From: Streptomyces griseoflavus
GTDB lineage: Bacteria > Actinomycetota > Actinomycetes > Streptomycetales > Streptomycetaceae
Assembly: GCF_014649995.1 (NCBI RefSeq)
Contig: NZ_BMUC01000007.1
Location: forward strand, 296,778-360,777
Direction: 5' to 3'
Length of the DNA stretch: 64,000 bases
How positions within the stretch are numbered: position 1 is the first letter of the stretch; every line of letters starts with the position of its first letter. The position numbers were made by a program, and so were the translations under genes. Positions 23,801 to 33,468 of the stretch are shown piece by piece. Under the pieces are notes generated by a model that saw nothing but the letters and a program-made list of their open reading frames with translations, ran no database searches and had not been told where the DNA came from.

Positions 23801-24773
23801 CGTCCTGACGGAGGAGGAGCCCGCGGCGATGTGCCGGGCCGCCGACCGCTGGGCGCGCGACGAACGTCCCGCGCGCCGGGCCGCGGCGATCACCTACGGC
23901 CTGCGGGCCGCGCCGCACGCACGCGACGCCGCCGACCGCACCCTGCTCCGGTACGCGGCCCTCTCCGTCCTCGTCCGCGCCACCGACCGCGAGCTGCACG
24001 GCGGGGCGCTCGCCCTCCTCGTCCGTGACCCCGACAGCAGGGACCGGCACCTCGCCCGGGCCCTGGCCCACTTCGCGGACGGCGACCCCCACCTCCCGCC
24101 GAGCGCGCTGACCGGCGCCCTCGACACCCACCCGGGCCCCGTCCTCGACGCCTTCCGGGCGAGGCTGGCAGGAGCGGCGGATCCGGCCGGCACCTTCCAC
24201 GCCCTCGCCGACGCCACCACCCCCGCCCTCGCCCGGCCGGTCGCCGCCCTCCTGCGGGACAGCGCGGCACGGCGGCCCGAACTCACCGGGCCCCTCGCCG
24301 CGTACGCCGACCGGAGACTGGACCACGGCGGCCCCGCCGACCACGCCGTACTCCGGCCCCTGCTCACCGGCCTGCTCGAGGACGGTCCGCAACCGCTCCG
24401 GCTGGTCCTCGCCGGGGTCCTCGCCGCACCCGGCACCCAGGCGTCCCGCCCGCTGCGCCGCGAACTGCTGGACGCCCTCCTCGCCCGCGAGTCCGACCCC
24501 GCCGTCCTGGAGGCGGTGCTGCGCGCCGCCCCCCGCACCAGCGGCCCCGAGCCGCGCGTCCTCGTCCACCGCACCGGGCTGCTCCTCGGCCGCACCCCGG
24601 AGGGCGCCGCCCGCTTCGAACGCTGCCTGACCGACCTGGGCCGCCACGTCCCCGGGTTCGCCGTCACCGTGGCCGGCTGGCTCGCGGACGCCCCGCGCGA
24701 GTGGGCCCCGCTCGTGGGCCCGGCCACGCGGCGGACGATCGAGGAACTGGCGGGCGCGGGAGTCCCCGCCTGA
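20883..24773 (+). CDS. Trypsin-like pseudoprotease fused to a STAND-like NTPase
   Basis: A 1296-residue cytoplasmic protein with no signal peptide. Residues ~90–290 resemble a trypsin-like peptidase (GTGFVADRHGTVITSHEAV with His135; then GGAAGGPV). The nucleophile of the usual GNSGGP motif is Ala248, and the segment that normally holds the Asp reads ALALV, so the protease is probably dead. Residues ~410–640 form a P-loop NTPase of STAND type (GAPGSGRST at ~429, LLLLLDDPERM at ~515, RLVVACRAEYWEE as a sensor-like block). The remaining ~600 residues are Ala/Leu/Arg-rich and helical, likely HEAT-type repeats. GGGAGG precedes the ATG. It stands alone between truB and ribF; related proteins with this architecture are known in streptomycetes but their function is unknown to me. 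Confidence 0.75.
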   Translation: MPSRIGSREERDVPGSPAVSSGAPGFPRPRDREDPSGDGRTPGRVESSGRPRPTWASERPGGDLAGLGVASAAFVTPGRPDPFACSAAPRALPDGGPDAPEHPVDDGLVRLRDLAGRPRGTGFVADRHGTVITSHEAVDGLSRLVLYAAGNRHCVVTADAVTPLPALALALVRTDGLGVAPLPVSAREGVGTGTYVRIAAGGWREARVLGTAAVTYTATDRPYPVANALELAVGTAGRDALRLGGGAAGGPVLDARTGTVLGVLGTALRSADSDVGFAVPLPSAAPALAGLLAENAATVPAHGADLNLAGLVELTAAWDERPTGAGGFTTAPTVATAAPAEGAAFVPDIVRPAGAAPGRAADAARLVVRGAGFVPDTADSAVAPAGTAVTSPRGGTAPTTTVDHVERLAVLAEFAAFERGGATVLGLVGAPGSGRSTELAALAARRRRAGRPTLTLRGADLREHDRSLADAARRALDRAAEAVAASRTPSPVTPDALGDVSPERLARLARTAGHPLLLLLDDPERMPPELFHRLPEWTAGTARWLRATGTRLVVACRAEYWEEAGFPDDLLHSGEPRPEGLPPCVLLGGLTAEEARDVRARHGIPDGAVTGSHARHPLTLRLLAEVRSALAGDAPDVPVHREDVLSAHLDLLCLRIATRLAAEDGLRGTAVRRLAAQVAGRVHEAARRGLGTGHGGLDRETFEDLFPAGPAPGRPGGDGTGWAAAVLAEGLLVPAGTGYHFAHEEQAAWLQGLHLDVDAALRALVHHGHRTPPPPESVPHHRVGPVVEALLLLARRHGTGRLASRLADLTHALDADPGSWWAARLLTTTLARVPDATPYTDVLRLLTDRIVAWREQRRTVPPELGPAFWTALRLPPEDRCALLRRLVHADGPPCEGGPRFLDAAARLLTADPAAVLPYLVRWFEDERPLPATPHATVATAAQALLHTHRHEALDTLTEALADSAHRRADQLLTVLTEEEPAAMCRAADRWARDERPARRAAAITYGLRAAPHARDAADRTLLRYAALSVLVRATDRELHGGALALLVRDPDSRDRHLARALAHFADGDPHLPPSALTGALDTHPGPVLDAFRARLAGAADPAGTFHALADATTPALARPVAALLRDSAARRPELTGPLAAYADRRLDHGGPADHAVLRPLLTGLLEDGPQPLRLVLAGVLAAPGTQASRPLRRELLDALLARESDPAVLEAVLRAAPRTSGPEPRVLVHRTGLLLGRTPEGAARFERCLTDLGRHVPGFAVTVAGWLADAPREWAPLVGPATRRTIEELAGAGVPA

Positions 24774-24912
24774 CCCGCACCCACGTGCACCCCGTCACAC
24801 AGTGACCATGCCGATGCGGGCGGACAGCACGCGGCATGGCACCCTTAGACCTGCGCAGAGAAGTCCGCGGACCCGGGTCCGTCCGGCAAGTTTTCGACGA
24901 GGAGCAGGCACA

Positions 24913-25869
24913 GTGCAGCGCTGGCGTGGCTTGGAGGACATCCCCCAGGACTGGGGGCGCAGCGTCGTCACCATCGGCTCCTACGACGGAGTCCACCGCG
25001 GGCACCAGCTGATCATCAGGCATGCCGTGGACCGGGCCCGCGAGCTGGGCGTCCCGGCCGTCGTCGTCACCTTCGACCCGCACCCCAGCGAGGTCGTCCG
25101 CCCCGGCAGCCACCCCCCGCTGCTCGCCCCGCACCACCGGCGCGCCGAGCTGATGGCGGATCTCGGGGTGGACGCGGTCCTGATCCTCCCCTTCACCACC
25201 GAGTTCTCGAAGCTGTCCGCGGCCGACTTCGTGGTCAAGGTCCTCGTCGACAAGCTGCACGCCAAAGCGGTCGTCGAGGGCCCCAACTTCCGCTTCGGCC
25301 ACAAGGCCGCGGGCACCGTGGACTTCCTCGCCGAGCAGGGCGAGGTCTACGACTTCGACGTCGAGGTCGTCGACCTGTACGTCAGCGGTGAGGCGGGCGG
25401 CGGCGAGCCGTTCTCCTCCACGCTCACCCGCCGCCTGGTCGCCGAGGGCGAGGTCGGGGGCGCCGCCGAGATCCTGGGCCGTCCGCACCGGGTGGAGGGG
25501 ATCGTCGTCCGGGGCGCCCAGCGCGGCCGCGACCTGGGATTCCCCACGGCCAACGTCGAGACGCTCCCGCACACCGCGATCCCCGCCGACGGCGTGTACG
25601 CAGGCTGGCTGCACGCCCAGGGCGAGGCCATGCCGGCCGCGATCTCCGTCGGCACCAACCCCCAGTTCGACGGCACCGAGCGCACGGTCGAGGCGTACGC
25701 CATCGACCGCGTCGGCCTCGACCTGTACGGCCTCCACGTCGCCGTCGACTTCCTGGCCTTCGTCCGCGGGCAGGCGAAGTTCGACACCATCGAGGCGCTG
25801 CTGGAGCAGATGGCCGAGGACGTCGAGCGCTGCAAGGAGCTCGTGGCCGCGGCCGCACCGCCGCAGTAG
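24913..25869 (+). CDS. ribF: Bifunctional riboflavin kinase / FMN adenylyltransferase
   Basis: Makes FMN and FAD from riboflavin. The 318-residue protein has the N-terminal adenylyltransferase nucleotidyl motif (TIGSYDGVHRGHQLII, with HxGH as HRGH), the ...VEGPNFRFGHKAAGT... segment, and the C-terminal riboflavin kinase domain (GRDLGFPTANV, then SVGTNPQFDGTERTVEAYAID). GTG at 24913 has GAGGAG 8 nt upstream; an in-frame ATG at 24802 lies in the probable promoter region and lacks a site. The gene is followed by a 17-bp bidirectional hairpin and then the ESX locus. Confidence 0.96.
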   Translation: MQRWRGLEDIPQDWGRSVVTIGSYDGVHRGHQLIIRHAVDRARELGVPAVVVTFDPHPSEVVRPGSHPPLLAPHHRRAELMADLGVDAVLILPFTTEFSKLSAADFVVKVLVDKLHAKAVVEGPNFRFGHKAAGTVDFLAEQGEVYDFDVEVVDLYVSGEAGGGEPFSSTLTRRLVAEGEVGGAAEILGRPHRVEGIVVRGAQRGRDLGFPTANVETLPHTAIPADGVYAGWLHAQGEAMPAAISVGTNPQFDGTERTVEAYAIDRVGLDLYGLHVAVDFLAFVRGQAKFDTIEALLEQMAEDVERCKELVAAAAPPQ

Positions 25870-25883
25870 CGGGACCCGTACAT

Positions 25884-25921
25884 GCCGGAAGCGGCCCCTC
25901 GGGTGAGGGGCCGCTTCCGGC
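25884..25921. terminator. Bidirectional terminator between ribF and the ESX locus
   Basis: Perfect 17-bp stem (25884–25900 / 25905–25921, beginning GCCGGAAGCGG) with a GGGT loop, lying between two convergent genes. It separates housekeeping genes from the ESX locus. Confidence 0.85.
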
Positions 25922-25931
25922 GTTCGCGGGC

Positions 25932-28900
25932 CTACTGCGGGCCGGGCTGTCCGGGCTGCGGAGGATGGGGCTGACCCGGTACCTGCGGGTACGGCTGCCC
26001 GGGCGGGACCGGCGGCTGTCCCTGGTGCGGCTGTCCCGGGTGCGGGTAGTGCTGTCCGGGCGGCGGCTGCTGGGGGTACGGGCCGGGCATCGGCTGGCCC
26101 GGGACCTGCGGCCGGCCGGGCACGGGTTGGCCGGGCAGCGGCGGGGCGGCGACCGGCGGCGGGTTGCCGTCGGAGGTCCACAGCCCGTGCGACTGCTGGT
26201 GGCGGACGAAGTCCTCGGCGACCAGCGCGGCGAGGTTGAAGTACGCCTCCCGCACCTTCGGCCGCATCATGTCGAGGTCGACCTCCGCACCGGCGGCCAG
26301 GTGCTCGTCGAACGGCACGACGAGCACGCCCCGGCACCGGGTCCGGAAGTGCGCCACGATGTCGTCGACCTTGATCATCTTGCCCGTCTCGCGCACCCCC
26401 GAGATGACCGTGAGGGACCGCGAGACGAGGTCCGCGTACCCGTGCGCGGACAGCCAGTCCAGCGTCGTACTGGCACTGCTCGCACCGTCCACCGACGGCG
26501 TGGAGATGATGATGAGCTGGTCGGCGAGGTCCAGCACGCCCCGCATGGCGCTGTAGAGCAGACCCGTACCCGAGTCGGTGAGGATGATCGGGTACTGCTT
26601 GCCGAGCACGTCGATCGCGCGCCGGTAGTCCTCGTCGTTGAACGTCGTGGACACGGCGGGGTCGACGTCGTTGGCGATGATCTCCAGACCGGAGGACGCC
26701 TGTGAGGTGAACCGCCGGATGTCCATGTACGAGTTGAGGTACGGGATCGCCTGGACCAGGTCCCGGATGGTGGCCCCGGTCTCGCGCCGCACCCGGCGGC
26801 CCAGCGTCCCGGCGTCCGGGTTGGCGTCGATCGCGAGGATCTTGTCCTGCCGCTCGGTGGCGAGCGTGGAACCGAGGGCGGTCGTCGTGGTCGTCTTGCC
26901 CACACCGCCCTTGAGGCTGATGACGGCGATGCGGTAGCAGGACAGCACCGGCGTGCGGATCAGCTCCAGCTTCCGCTGCCGCTCGGCCTCCTCCTTCTTC
27001 CCGCCCAGCTTGAAACGCGACCCGCCGGACGCGGGCCGGCTGCTCTTCGCCTTCTGCCGCTTGCTGTTGAGCAGCCGGTCCGACGACAGTTCCACGGCAG
27101 CGGTGTAACCGAGCGGCGCGGCGCCGGGGTTGGTCGGCTGCCGCTGGTCGTGCTGGATGGGCTGCGGCCAGGCGGCCCCGGCACGCGGGTCGACGGGCTG
27201 CTGCGGCACCTGCTGCCCGGGCTGCGCCTGCGGGTGCTGCGCCTGCGGGGGCACACCGGGGTGCTGCGGCTGCTGGGGCTGCTGCGGCTGCTGGGGCTGC
27301 TGGGGAAAACCGTAACCACCGGGCTGCGCCGGGGGAGTCGGGGCGGCACCGGCGGGCGGGAAACCGTAACCGGCTTCCGGCGCGGCCGGGTTCGCGGCCG
27401 GCGGCTGGGCGGGAGGCTGCTGGGCCGCGGGAGCGCCCGGCTGCGGGAAGCCGTAACCGGCCTGCGGTGACGGCGGGTTCGCGGCCGGGGGAGTGGCGGG
27501 CTGGGCCGGGGCGCCGGGCTGCGGGAAGCCGTAACCGGCCTGCGGGTCGTGCGCGGGCGGGTTCACGGGGTGCCCCGGCGCGGGCGGCTGCTGGACCGCA
27601 CCGGCGGGCGGGAACCCGTACCCGGGCTGCGGGGCCTGCGGCTGGGCAGGGGGCTGCACGGCGGGCTGCTGGGCGGCGGCTCCCGGCTGCGGGAATCCGT
27701 AACCGGGCTGCGCGGCGGGCTGCTGCCCGGGCGGGGCCGGAGCGGTCGGCGGCGGGTTCCAGGCGGCGGGCGCGGGCTGCGGTGCCTGCGGCTGGAACGG
27801 CGGCTGCTGGGCCGGGACGGCGGGCTGGTCCTGCGCTGCCGCGGGCTGCGGCTGCACCGGTGCCTGCGGCGGCTGCACGGGCCACTCGGCCGCGGGCGCG
27901 GGTGCGGCGGCGGGGTACGCCGCCGGCGGGGCCGGGGGCACCTGGGGCACCGGGGGAGTCCAGGCGGGCGCGGCGTCGGCCGGCGCCGGGACGGCATCCC
28001 GGGGCGTGCCGTCCTCGTCGGCCCCGACGCGGGTCTCCTCGGCCGGCGCCGAGCCGGACCCGACCGGCTCGGCGTCCTCCGGCTCCGGCGCCGCCGGCAC
28101 GTCCTCGGCGGGCACCGCGTCCTCGGGCCCGGCCACCGGCTCCGCCGCCGAGGCGTCGCCCGCCCCGTCCGCCCCGTCGGTCCCGTCCGTCACCGGCGAT
28201 CCGGCGTCCTCGTCCTCCCCGTCGGCCTTCGCGACCGCGTCCTCGGTGGAGGAGACGCCGCCGGCCGCGGCGCCGGAGGGCTCCGCGGCCAATTCACCGT
28301 CCACGGGACCCTCGGTGCTCTCGGCGTCGCCCGGCCCGTCGCCGGAGGAGCCCGCGGCATCCGCGGGCCCCGCCGGGGCGTCCTCGTCGCCGTCCGCCGG
28401 TCCTGCGGCGCCGGCCGCCGGCCCCGCATCCGCCGGTGCCCCAGCTTCCGCCGTGGCGTCCGCATCCGCCGCTGCCCCTGTGTCCGCCGGGGTCCCCGCC
28501 TCCGCGGGCACCTCGCCGGCCGTCTCCCGCTGTGCGATCTCCCGCTTCAACGCGGCGGCGGAGAAGCGGATCGTGGCACCGCTCTCCAGATCACCATTGC
28601 CGGTCGGCTCCGGCTGCCCCGGCTGCGCGGGGGAGACCTGCGACGCGGACCACGGCGCAGGGCCCCCGCCCGCCGGAGCGTCCGGCGCATCCGAGGGTGA
28701 CGCCGCACCGGCATCCGGACCCCCGGCGTCCGGCGCGGCCTCCGCGTCCGGGCGCTGCGGCTCGAACCCGCTCCCCACGGGAAGCCTGGGCACGGCCACC
28801 GGCGGCCCGGACGGCGGCGCGGGAGGAGCGAACGGCGCCCCCGGCGCGGACGGGGAGTCGGACGCCGCCCCCACACCGTGCGGCGGCGGGATCGGCCCGG

Positions 28901-29189
28901 GCAGCGGCGGAACGGGCCCTGCGGCGGAAGGCGCCGCCGGCGGCTGGACGGGCGGGGAACCGGAAACGGGCGAAGAGGAGGAAGCCGGGGAACCGGCGGC
29001 ATCGGAGGGACCGGAAGAGGAGGACGACGCCTCCGGGCCCGAACTCCCCGCGGAATTCTGCGTGTACCAGGCCGGCGGCGCGTAGTCGATGGTGAACTCG
29101 CCCGTCGTGTCGATGGCTGACTCCGCGTCGGGCTGGTCATCGCCGGGTGTCGCCCAGCCCCCGCGCGTCCCGTCCCGATCGCTGCTCAC
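25932..29189 (-). CDS. EspI/MinD-like ESX-associated ATPase with long Pro-rich N-terminus
   Basis: About 1085 residues. The first ~690 are acidic, then Pro/Ala/Gln-rich and disordered, including six copies of a GYGFP(Q/P) motif (about residues 495–630). The C-terminal ~330 are a ParA/MinD-type ATPase ([17 protein letters not shown] near 758; later [23 protein letters not shown]), and a second Pro-rich tail follows. This layout matches the SCO5717-type/EspI-like proteins of ESX loci, thought to regulate or localise the machine; it is unlikely to be the translocase. GTG at 29189 is chosen because AGGAGG lies 4–5 nt upstream; an earlier ATG would place that site inside the gene. It is transcribed away from the rest, with 375 bp of upstream non-coding DNA. 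Confidence 0.85.
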   Translation of the reverse strand: MSSDRDGTRGGWATPGDDQPDAESAIDTTGEFTIDYAPPAWYTQNSAGSSGPEASSSSSGPSDAAGSPASSSSPVSGSPPVQPPAAPSAAGPVPPLPGPIPPPHGVGAASDSPSAPGAPFAPPAPPSGPPVAVPRLPVGSGFEPQRPDAEAAPDAGGPDAGAASPSDAPDAPAGGGPAPWSASQVSPAQPGQPEPTGNGDLESGATIRFSAAALKREIAQRETAGEVPAEAGTPADTGAAADADATAEAGAPADAGPAAGAAGPADGDEDAPAGPADAAGSSGDGPGDAESTEGPVDGELAAEPSGAAAGGVSSTEDAVAKADGEDEDAGSPVTDGTDGADGAGDASAAEPVAGPEDAVPAEDVPAAPEPEDAEPVGSGSAPAEETRVGADEDGTPRDAVPAPADAAPAWTPPVPQVPPAPPAAYPAAAPAPAAEWPVQPPQAPVQPQPAAAQDQPAVPAQQPPFQPQAPQPAPAAWNPPPTAPAPPGQQPAAQPGYGFPQPGAAAQQPAVQPPAQPQAPQPGYGFPPAGAVQQPPAPGHPVNPPAHDPQAGYGFPQPGAPAQPATPPAANPPSPQAGYGFPQPGAPAAQQPPAQPPAANPAAPEAGYGFPPAGAAPTPPAQPGGYGFPQQPQQPQQPQQPQHPGVPPQAQHPQAQPGQQVPQQPVDPRAGAAWPQPIQHDQRQPTNPGAAPLGYTAAVELSSDRLLNSKRQKAKSSRPASGGSRFKLGGKKEEAERQRKLELIRTPVLSCYRIAVISLKGGVGKTTTTTALGSTLATERQDKILAIDANPDAGTLGRRVRRETGATIRDLVQAIPYLNSYMDIRRFTSQASSGLEIIANDVDPAVSTTFNDEDYRRAIDVLGKQYPIILTDSGTGLLYSAMRGVLDLADQLIIISTPSVDGASSASTTLDWLSAHGYADLVSRSLTVISGVRETGKMIKVDDIVAHFRTRCRGVLVVPFDEHLAAGAEVDLDMMRPKVREAYFNLAALVAEDFVRHQQSHGLWTSDGNPPPVAAPPLPGQPVPGRPQVPGQPMPGPYPQQPPPGQHYPHPGQPHQGQPPVPPGQPYPQVPGQPHPPQPGQPGPQ

Positions 29190-29564
29190 AGTTCCTCCTG
29201 ATTGGTCGTGCACCCCCATGCCACGCTGGGGCGACCGTGTCCGTCGTCCGTAGTGCCTCGCAGTGGTCCGAAGCCGCTCGAGGCCGGGCGAGTTGCTCCG
29301 GCGCCGCCGGCCTCCCCCGCCCCCGTCCGGGACGCCGCCGCCCGGTTCACGGGTTCCGGCGTCACGCCCACTCCCAGCCTAATCACCACACGCCCCACAT
29401 CGGCAGGCCCGTCCACCCACCACCATCGGCCCTCCGGGCCGCCGAGGGAACACCGCCGAGGACCGGCCGCCCGACATCCGCCCGCAAACGGGGCAAGCCG
29501 GGCGGTCATGTGGGAATGCGGTGAACACCGGGTGAGGGAACGACGCCGCGCGTCCCCGGTCCCG
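29190..29564. other. Non-coding gap upstream of the EspI-like gene
   Basis: 375 bp between the stop of the ESX-associated 265-residue gene and the EspI-like start, both on the minus strand. The minus-strand AGGAGG site is at 29191–29196. No convincing gene or hairpin was seen; it should hold the promoter of the EspI-like gene. Confidence 0.5.
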
Positions 29565-30362
29565 TCAGTCCATCCGCCGCGGCATGCCCAGCAGTCCGGT
29601 CTCCGCGTCCGTGGGCCGGGTCGTCACGTACTGCCGGTCGCCGTCGGCGCACCACAGCGTCACGCCGTCCGCGAGGGTGGGCAGGGACTCCACCTCGGCC
29701 GGTGTGAGGCCCATGGTGCGGCCCAGTTCCGCCGCCTCGTCCGGAGAGACCCGCTGGATGCCGGCCAGCCGGGCCCGCCGCAGCAGCCCGGGAGCGACAG
29801 GACTCAGATACGGCAACAGGGTCAGCAGCGACTGCCAGGGACCCGAGGCGACCCGCCCCCTCGGCGGTCGCATCCCGCAGTCCCGCACGACCAGTACGGG
29901 CGTCCCCGCGGAGGCGCCCTGCGGCGGCACACGGCCCACGTCGTACACCGCCAGACCGTTCTGTCCGCCGCCCATCGCGTGGAGCATCTGCAACCAGGCC
30001 TGCGGGCGGCCCGTCTCCACCGCGACGCGCGCCCCCGTCGCCGCCGCGCGCAGCGCGAGCACCTGCGCCGTCCACAACCCGCCGATCAGGACGACGTCGT
30101 ACGGCGTGGGCCGGTTCAGCCCCAGCACCGCCGGCCGGCCCTCGGCGTCCACCCCGGCGATGACCCCGTCGTCACCGATCGGCAGCGCCAGCGCGTCCAC
30201 CTCGGCCGCGGACAGCGTGTGCCGCCCGTGCCGCGGCCCGAGCAGCCCGAAGCCACTGAGCAGCCGCCCGACACCGCCCCGCCGGCCCGCAGGCGGGGCA
30301 CCCTCGTCCGGGGGACCCTGAGCCGACGCCCCGTCGGCCGTACCCGTCGTGGTCGTCGTCAC
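29565..30362 (-). CDS. ESX-locus conserved hypothetical protein
   Basis: A 265-residue soluble protein with a low-complexity Thr/Gly/Pro N-terminus and a folded remainder (DVVLIGGLWTAQVLALRAAATGARVAVETGRPQAWLQ resembles an alpha/beta, possibly nucleotide-binding fold, but no P-loop is present). The C-terminal part is predicted helical. Its ATG overlaps the stop of eccE by 4 bp, so it is coupled to eccE and probably works with the membrane complex. It is found only in ESX loci of streptomycetes as far as I recognise it. Function unknown. Confidence 0.7.
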   Translation of the reverse strand: MTTTTTGTADGASAQGPPDEGAPPAGRRGGVGRLLSGFGLLGPRHGRHTLSAAEVDALALPIGDDGVIAGVDAEGRPAVLGLNRPTPYDVVLIGGLWTAQVLALRAAATGARVAVETGRPQAWLQMLHAMGGGQNGLAVYDVGRVPPQGASAGTPVLVVRDCGMRPPRGRVASGPWQSLLTLLPYLSPVAPGLLRRARLAGIQRVSPDEAAELGRTMGLTPAEVESLPTLADGVTLWCADGDRQYVTTRPTDAETGLLGMPRRMD

Positions 30363-31708
30363 CGCGCACCTCCCAGCGGCAGCGTGGCCAGCATGCCGGG
30401 CAACTGCTCCCGGTCCAGGCGGGCCAGGCCCGCCCCGGTCCCCCGGGCGGCCTCCTCCACCGCGCGCCGCGCCGCCACCAGTTCGTCGTCACTGCGTCCC
30501 GTCACCCGCAGGTGACCGCAGAGGGACACCTCCTGCCCCTCCGCACGCGCCAGCGTGAGACTGAAGGTCGTGGCGAGCGCGGGCACCGCGGTCACACGGG
30601 CGACGAACTGGGGGAGCGACGGCCCGTCGCCGCCACCGGCCCCCGGCCACCGGCGTATCCAGTACGACGTGTGCCTGCGGTTGTCGCAGCGCCAGCTGCG
30701 GCCGGACTCCTCGGTCCGACGCTCCCTCGTCTCCGTCCGCCCCGCCTCCGCCGTCACCAGCGGATTGGCGCACGCCGACGTCGCGAGGGCCGCGACCAGC
30801 TCCTCCTCGTCCAGCACGGCAGCCCGGAAACCGGCACCCGTCAACCGGCTGGCGAGATGATGAGCCGCGCGGGCGACGCACTTCTGCGCCCCCAGCCGCC
30901 CGCCGCCCCGCGCGGCCACGGCCTCGGGACACAGTTCGGGGTCCAGCTTCAGCGCGACCCAGGTGATGCGCACCGCCGGGGCCTCGATCTGCTCCTGCAG
31001 CGGCGCGTAGTTGGCCACCGCCACGGACTGCCGGGGCAGGTGCAGCGCGGGAGCGGGCTGGGTGTGCAGCACGACCTGCGCCGACTCCAGCCGTATCCCG
31101 TCCACTTCCAGGGCGTCCCGCACCAGACCCAGCGGCAGCGGCCGGCTGCCGCGCTCCGCGCGCAGCGCGGTGAAGTCCGCCTCCACGTGCACCACCGCGG
31201 TGACGAAGGTGCCGTCCCCGATGATCCCCACCGGCCGCCGGTCCCGCACCCCGTGGGAGTACGTGCGCAGCGCCGGCGCGCATTCGAGCACCGGCACCAG
31301 CCCCGGCTCGGTCCCCGGCGGCACCACGAGCGCCGCGGCCCGCTTCCGCCGCGCACGCAACGCCCGCGCGGTGGCCAGCCATTCGGGCAGCGAGCGGCCA
31401 CGGCGACGGACCACGGCCAGCGCCACGAGCACGGCGGCGACGACCACGGCCGGCACCAGGCCGACCGGACCGGTCACCCAGCCGACGAGCAGCACGGCCG
31501 CGGCGATCTCCAGCAGCACAAGCCGTTGCAACCGGAACGAACCACCTTGTTCCGGGCGCGCCTTGAGGCGCGGCTGCTCCCGCGAGGGCTCCCCGGCCGC
31601 CGACGGCTGCCCCGCCCCCTCGGGCCCGCCCGCGGACGGCCCCCGCACTCCCGCCGGGCCACGCACCCGCGTCCCCGAAGCCCTCACACCATCCCCCGAT
31701 CTGCTCAA
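30359..31708 (-). CDS. eccE: Type VII secretion protein EccE
   Basis: Peripheral membrane component of the ESX core complex. The 449-residue protein has a basic, Pro/Gly-rich N-terminal tail (~65 residues), two adjacent transmembrane segments (about residues 66–106, LVLLEIAAAVLLVGWV and LVPAVVVAAVLVALAV), then a cytoplasmic domain with VGIIGDGTFVTAVVHVEADF and ITWVALKLDPELCPEAVAARGGG, matching EccE. TTG at 31708 is the most likely start; a GTG eight codons in is an alternative. It is divergent from eccB across a 159-bp promoter region and coupled to the next minus-strand gene. Confidence 0.85.
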   Translation of the reverse strand: MSRSGDGVRASGTRVRGPAGVRGPSAGGPEGAGQPSAAGEPSREQPRLKARPEQGGSFRLQRLVLLEIAAAVLLVGWVTGPVGLVPAVVVAAVLVALAVVRRRGRSLPEWLATARALRARRKRAAALVVPPGTEPGLVPVLECAPALRTYSHGVRDRRPVGIIGDGTFVTAVVHVEADFTALRAERGSRPLPLGLVRDALEVDGIRLESAQVVLHTQPAPALHLPRQSVAVANYAPLQEQIEAPAVRITWVALKLDPELCPEAVAARGGGRLGAQKCVARAAHHLASRLTGAGFRAAVLDEEELVAALATSACANPLVTAEAGRTETRERRTEESGRSWRCDNRRHTSYWIRRWPGAGGGDGPSLPQFVARVTAVPALATTFSLTLARAEGQEVSLCGHLRVTGRSDDELVAARRAVEEAARGTGAGLARLDREQLPGMLATLPLGGAR

Positions 31709-31867
31709 CTCGCCCCGGGCGCCTGCCCCGCCACGGGCCCGGAAGGAGCCCGAACCCTACCTGCTCCCCGCACGCCGACGATCACCAGGCATAGTAGGGG
31801 GCCCGTCCGACAACGGACGGCCCGGGACTCGGACCCCGGGGGCGGTAACGGGGAGCGGCAGTCACTC

Positions 31868-33409
31868 ATGGCATCACGGCGGGACGAACTCAACGCCTAC
31901 ACGTTCGCGAAGCGGCGCATGCTGGCCGCGTTCCTCCAGCCCTCACCTACGGGGTCGGAGGAGGGAGCGCCCCGGCCGCTGCGCGCGGTCGTCCCCAGCC
32001 TGGTGGTCGGCGCGCTGGTGCTCGGCGTGTTCGGCGCCTGGGGCATGTTCAAGCCCACCGCCCCGCCCGACTGGGACAAGCCCGGTACCCGCGTGATCGT
32101 CGGCAAGCAGTCGACGACCCGGTACGTCGTCCTCAAGACGGACGGTGACACCCGCCTGCACCCGGTGCTCAACCACGCCTCCGCGCGCCTGCTGATGAAG
32201 GACGCCGGATACAAGGTGGTCCAGGTCGACGACAAGATCCTCGACTCCGGCAAACTGCCGCGCGGACCCATCCTCGGCATCCCCTACGCCCCCGACCGCC
32301 TGCCCTCCGCGGACGAGGCCGGCCGGGCCAAACGCTGGGCCGTCTGCGCGCAGCCCGGCGGCAAGAACGGCAACAGCACCGTCCAGGAGGCGACGTTCGT
32401 GCTCGCCGACGCCGACAAGAAGAAGACCGAGGGAGCGGGCCGGCTCACCGGCGGCGACACCCTGTACGTCAAGACCCGCGGCGGCGAGCGCCACCTCGTC
32501 GACGCCCGCGGGACCTCGTACGCCGTCACCGGCGCCGAATCCGACCCGCTGACCGTCGCCCTCGTCGGCTCCCGCACACCCCAGCTCGTCTCCGAGGAAT
32601 GGCTCGCCACCCTTCACGAGGGCGATCCCATCCGCTTCCCGCGGCTCCCCGCGAACGTCGGCGATCCGGCGGGCGTCCCGGGACAGCTGTCGGCGGACGA
32701 GAACAGGGTCGGCACGGTCCTCAGGACGGAGACCGGCGAGGGGACCCGGTACTTCGTCGTCCTGCCCGGAAAGGTGCAGCCGGTCAGCGAGTTCACCGCC
32801 TGGCTGCTGATCTCCTCACCGCAGACGGCCGTACTGAACCTGAACGGCAAGGCCCGCACCGTGGGCCTGCAGGACTTCACGGCCGACCCCGAGCCGTTCG
32901 CCGGGCAGCCCGCCGACTGGCCCCGGCTCCGGGCCCAGCAGGTCAACTCCGCCGACAGCGGCCGGAACACGGTGTGCAGCGTGCTGCGCGACGTGGGCGA
33001 GGACAACTCGACGGTGCTCAGCACCTGGGCGGGCAGCGGCTACCCCGTCGAGATCACGGCCGGCGGCACCAGCACCTACGTGACCCCCGGAACCGGTCAG
33101 CTCTACACGCAGATCCAGGGCACCGCCTCCGACGCCGGTTCCCTCTTCCTGGTGACGGACACCGGACTGCGGTACGCCGTCCAGGCGAACGGGGACAGCG
33201 ACAGCGACACCTCCGACATCGGCGCGGGCGCCCCGGACAAGGACGACGCGGGTCAGGAGCAGGACACCGCGCCCGAGCCCAGCGAGGCCCAGGTCAAGCT
33301 CGGTTACCAGAACGTCAGGCCGACGAGGATCCCGCTGGCCTGGTCCGAGTTCCTCGCCAAGGGACCGCGCCTGGACACCAACAGCGCACGGCAGCCCCAG
33401 GGTTCGTGA
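31868..33409 (+). CDS. eccB: Type VII secretion protein EccB
   Basis: Core ESX membrane protein, 513 residues: a short cytoplasmic N-terminus (MASRRDELNAYTFAKRRM), one transmembrane segment (about residues 40–60) and a large extracytoplasmic domain built of repeats (TTRYVVLKTDGDTRLHPVLNHASARLLM is the family hallmark). A Ser/Asp/Glu-rich linker precedes the end, which reads KLGYQNVRPTRIPLAWSEFLAKGPRLDT, also typical. ATG at 31868 is preceded by GGGGAGCGG. mycP follows 59 bp downstream, so eccB and mycP form one operon divergent from eccE. Confidence 0.95.
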   Translation: MASRRDELNAYTFAKRRMLAAFLQPSPTGSEEGAPRPLRAVVPSLVVGALVLGVFGAWGMFKPTAPPDWDKPGTRVIVGKQSTTRYVVLKTDGDTRLHPVLNHASARLLMKDAGYKVVQVDDKILDSGKLPRGPILGIPYAPDRLPSADEAGRAKRWAVCAQPGGKNGNSTVQEATFVLADADKKKTEGAGRLTGGDTLYVKTRGGERHLVDARGTSYAVTGAESDPLTVALVGSRTPQLVSEEWLATLHEGDPIRFPRLPANVGDPAGVPGQLSADENRVGTVLRTETGEGTRYFVVLPGKVQPVSEFTAWLLISSPQTAVLNLNGKARTVGLQDFTADPEPFAGQPADWPRLRAQQVNSADSGRNTVCSVLRDVGEDNSTVLSTWAGSGYPVEITAGGTSTYVTPGTGQLYTQIQGTASDAGSLFLVTDTGLRYAVQANGDSDSDTSDIGAGAPDKDDAGQEQDTAPEPSEAQVKLGYQNVRPTRIPLAWSEFLAKGPRLDTNSARQPQGS

Positions 33410-33468
33410 TCCGGGGGACCCGGGCGGACACCCGCCGCCCCACCACGCACGGACCACGGACGACGGAC

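Noticed and set aside
24664-27885. 1073-codon frame spanning the end of the NTPase gene, ribF and part of the EspI-like gene
   Set aside because: It crosses three supported genes and a strong terminator and has no domain.
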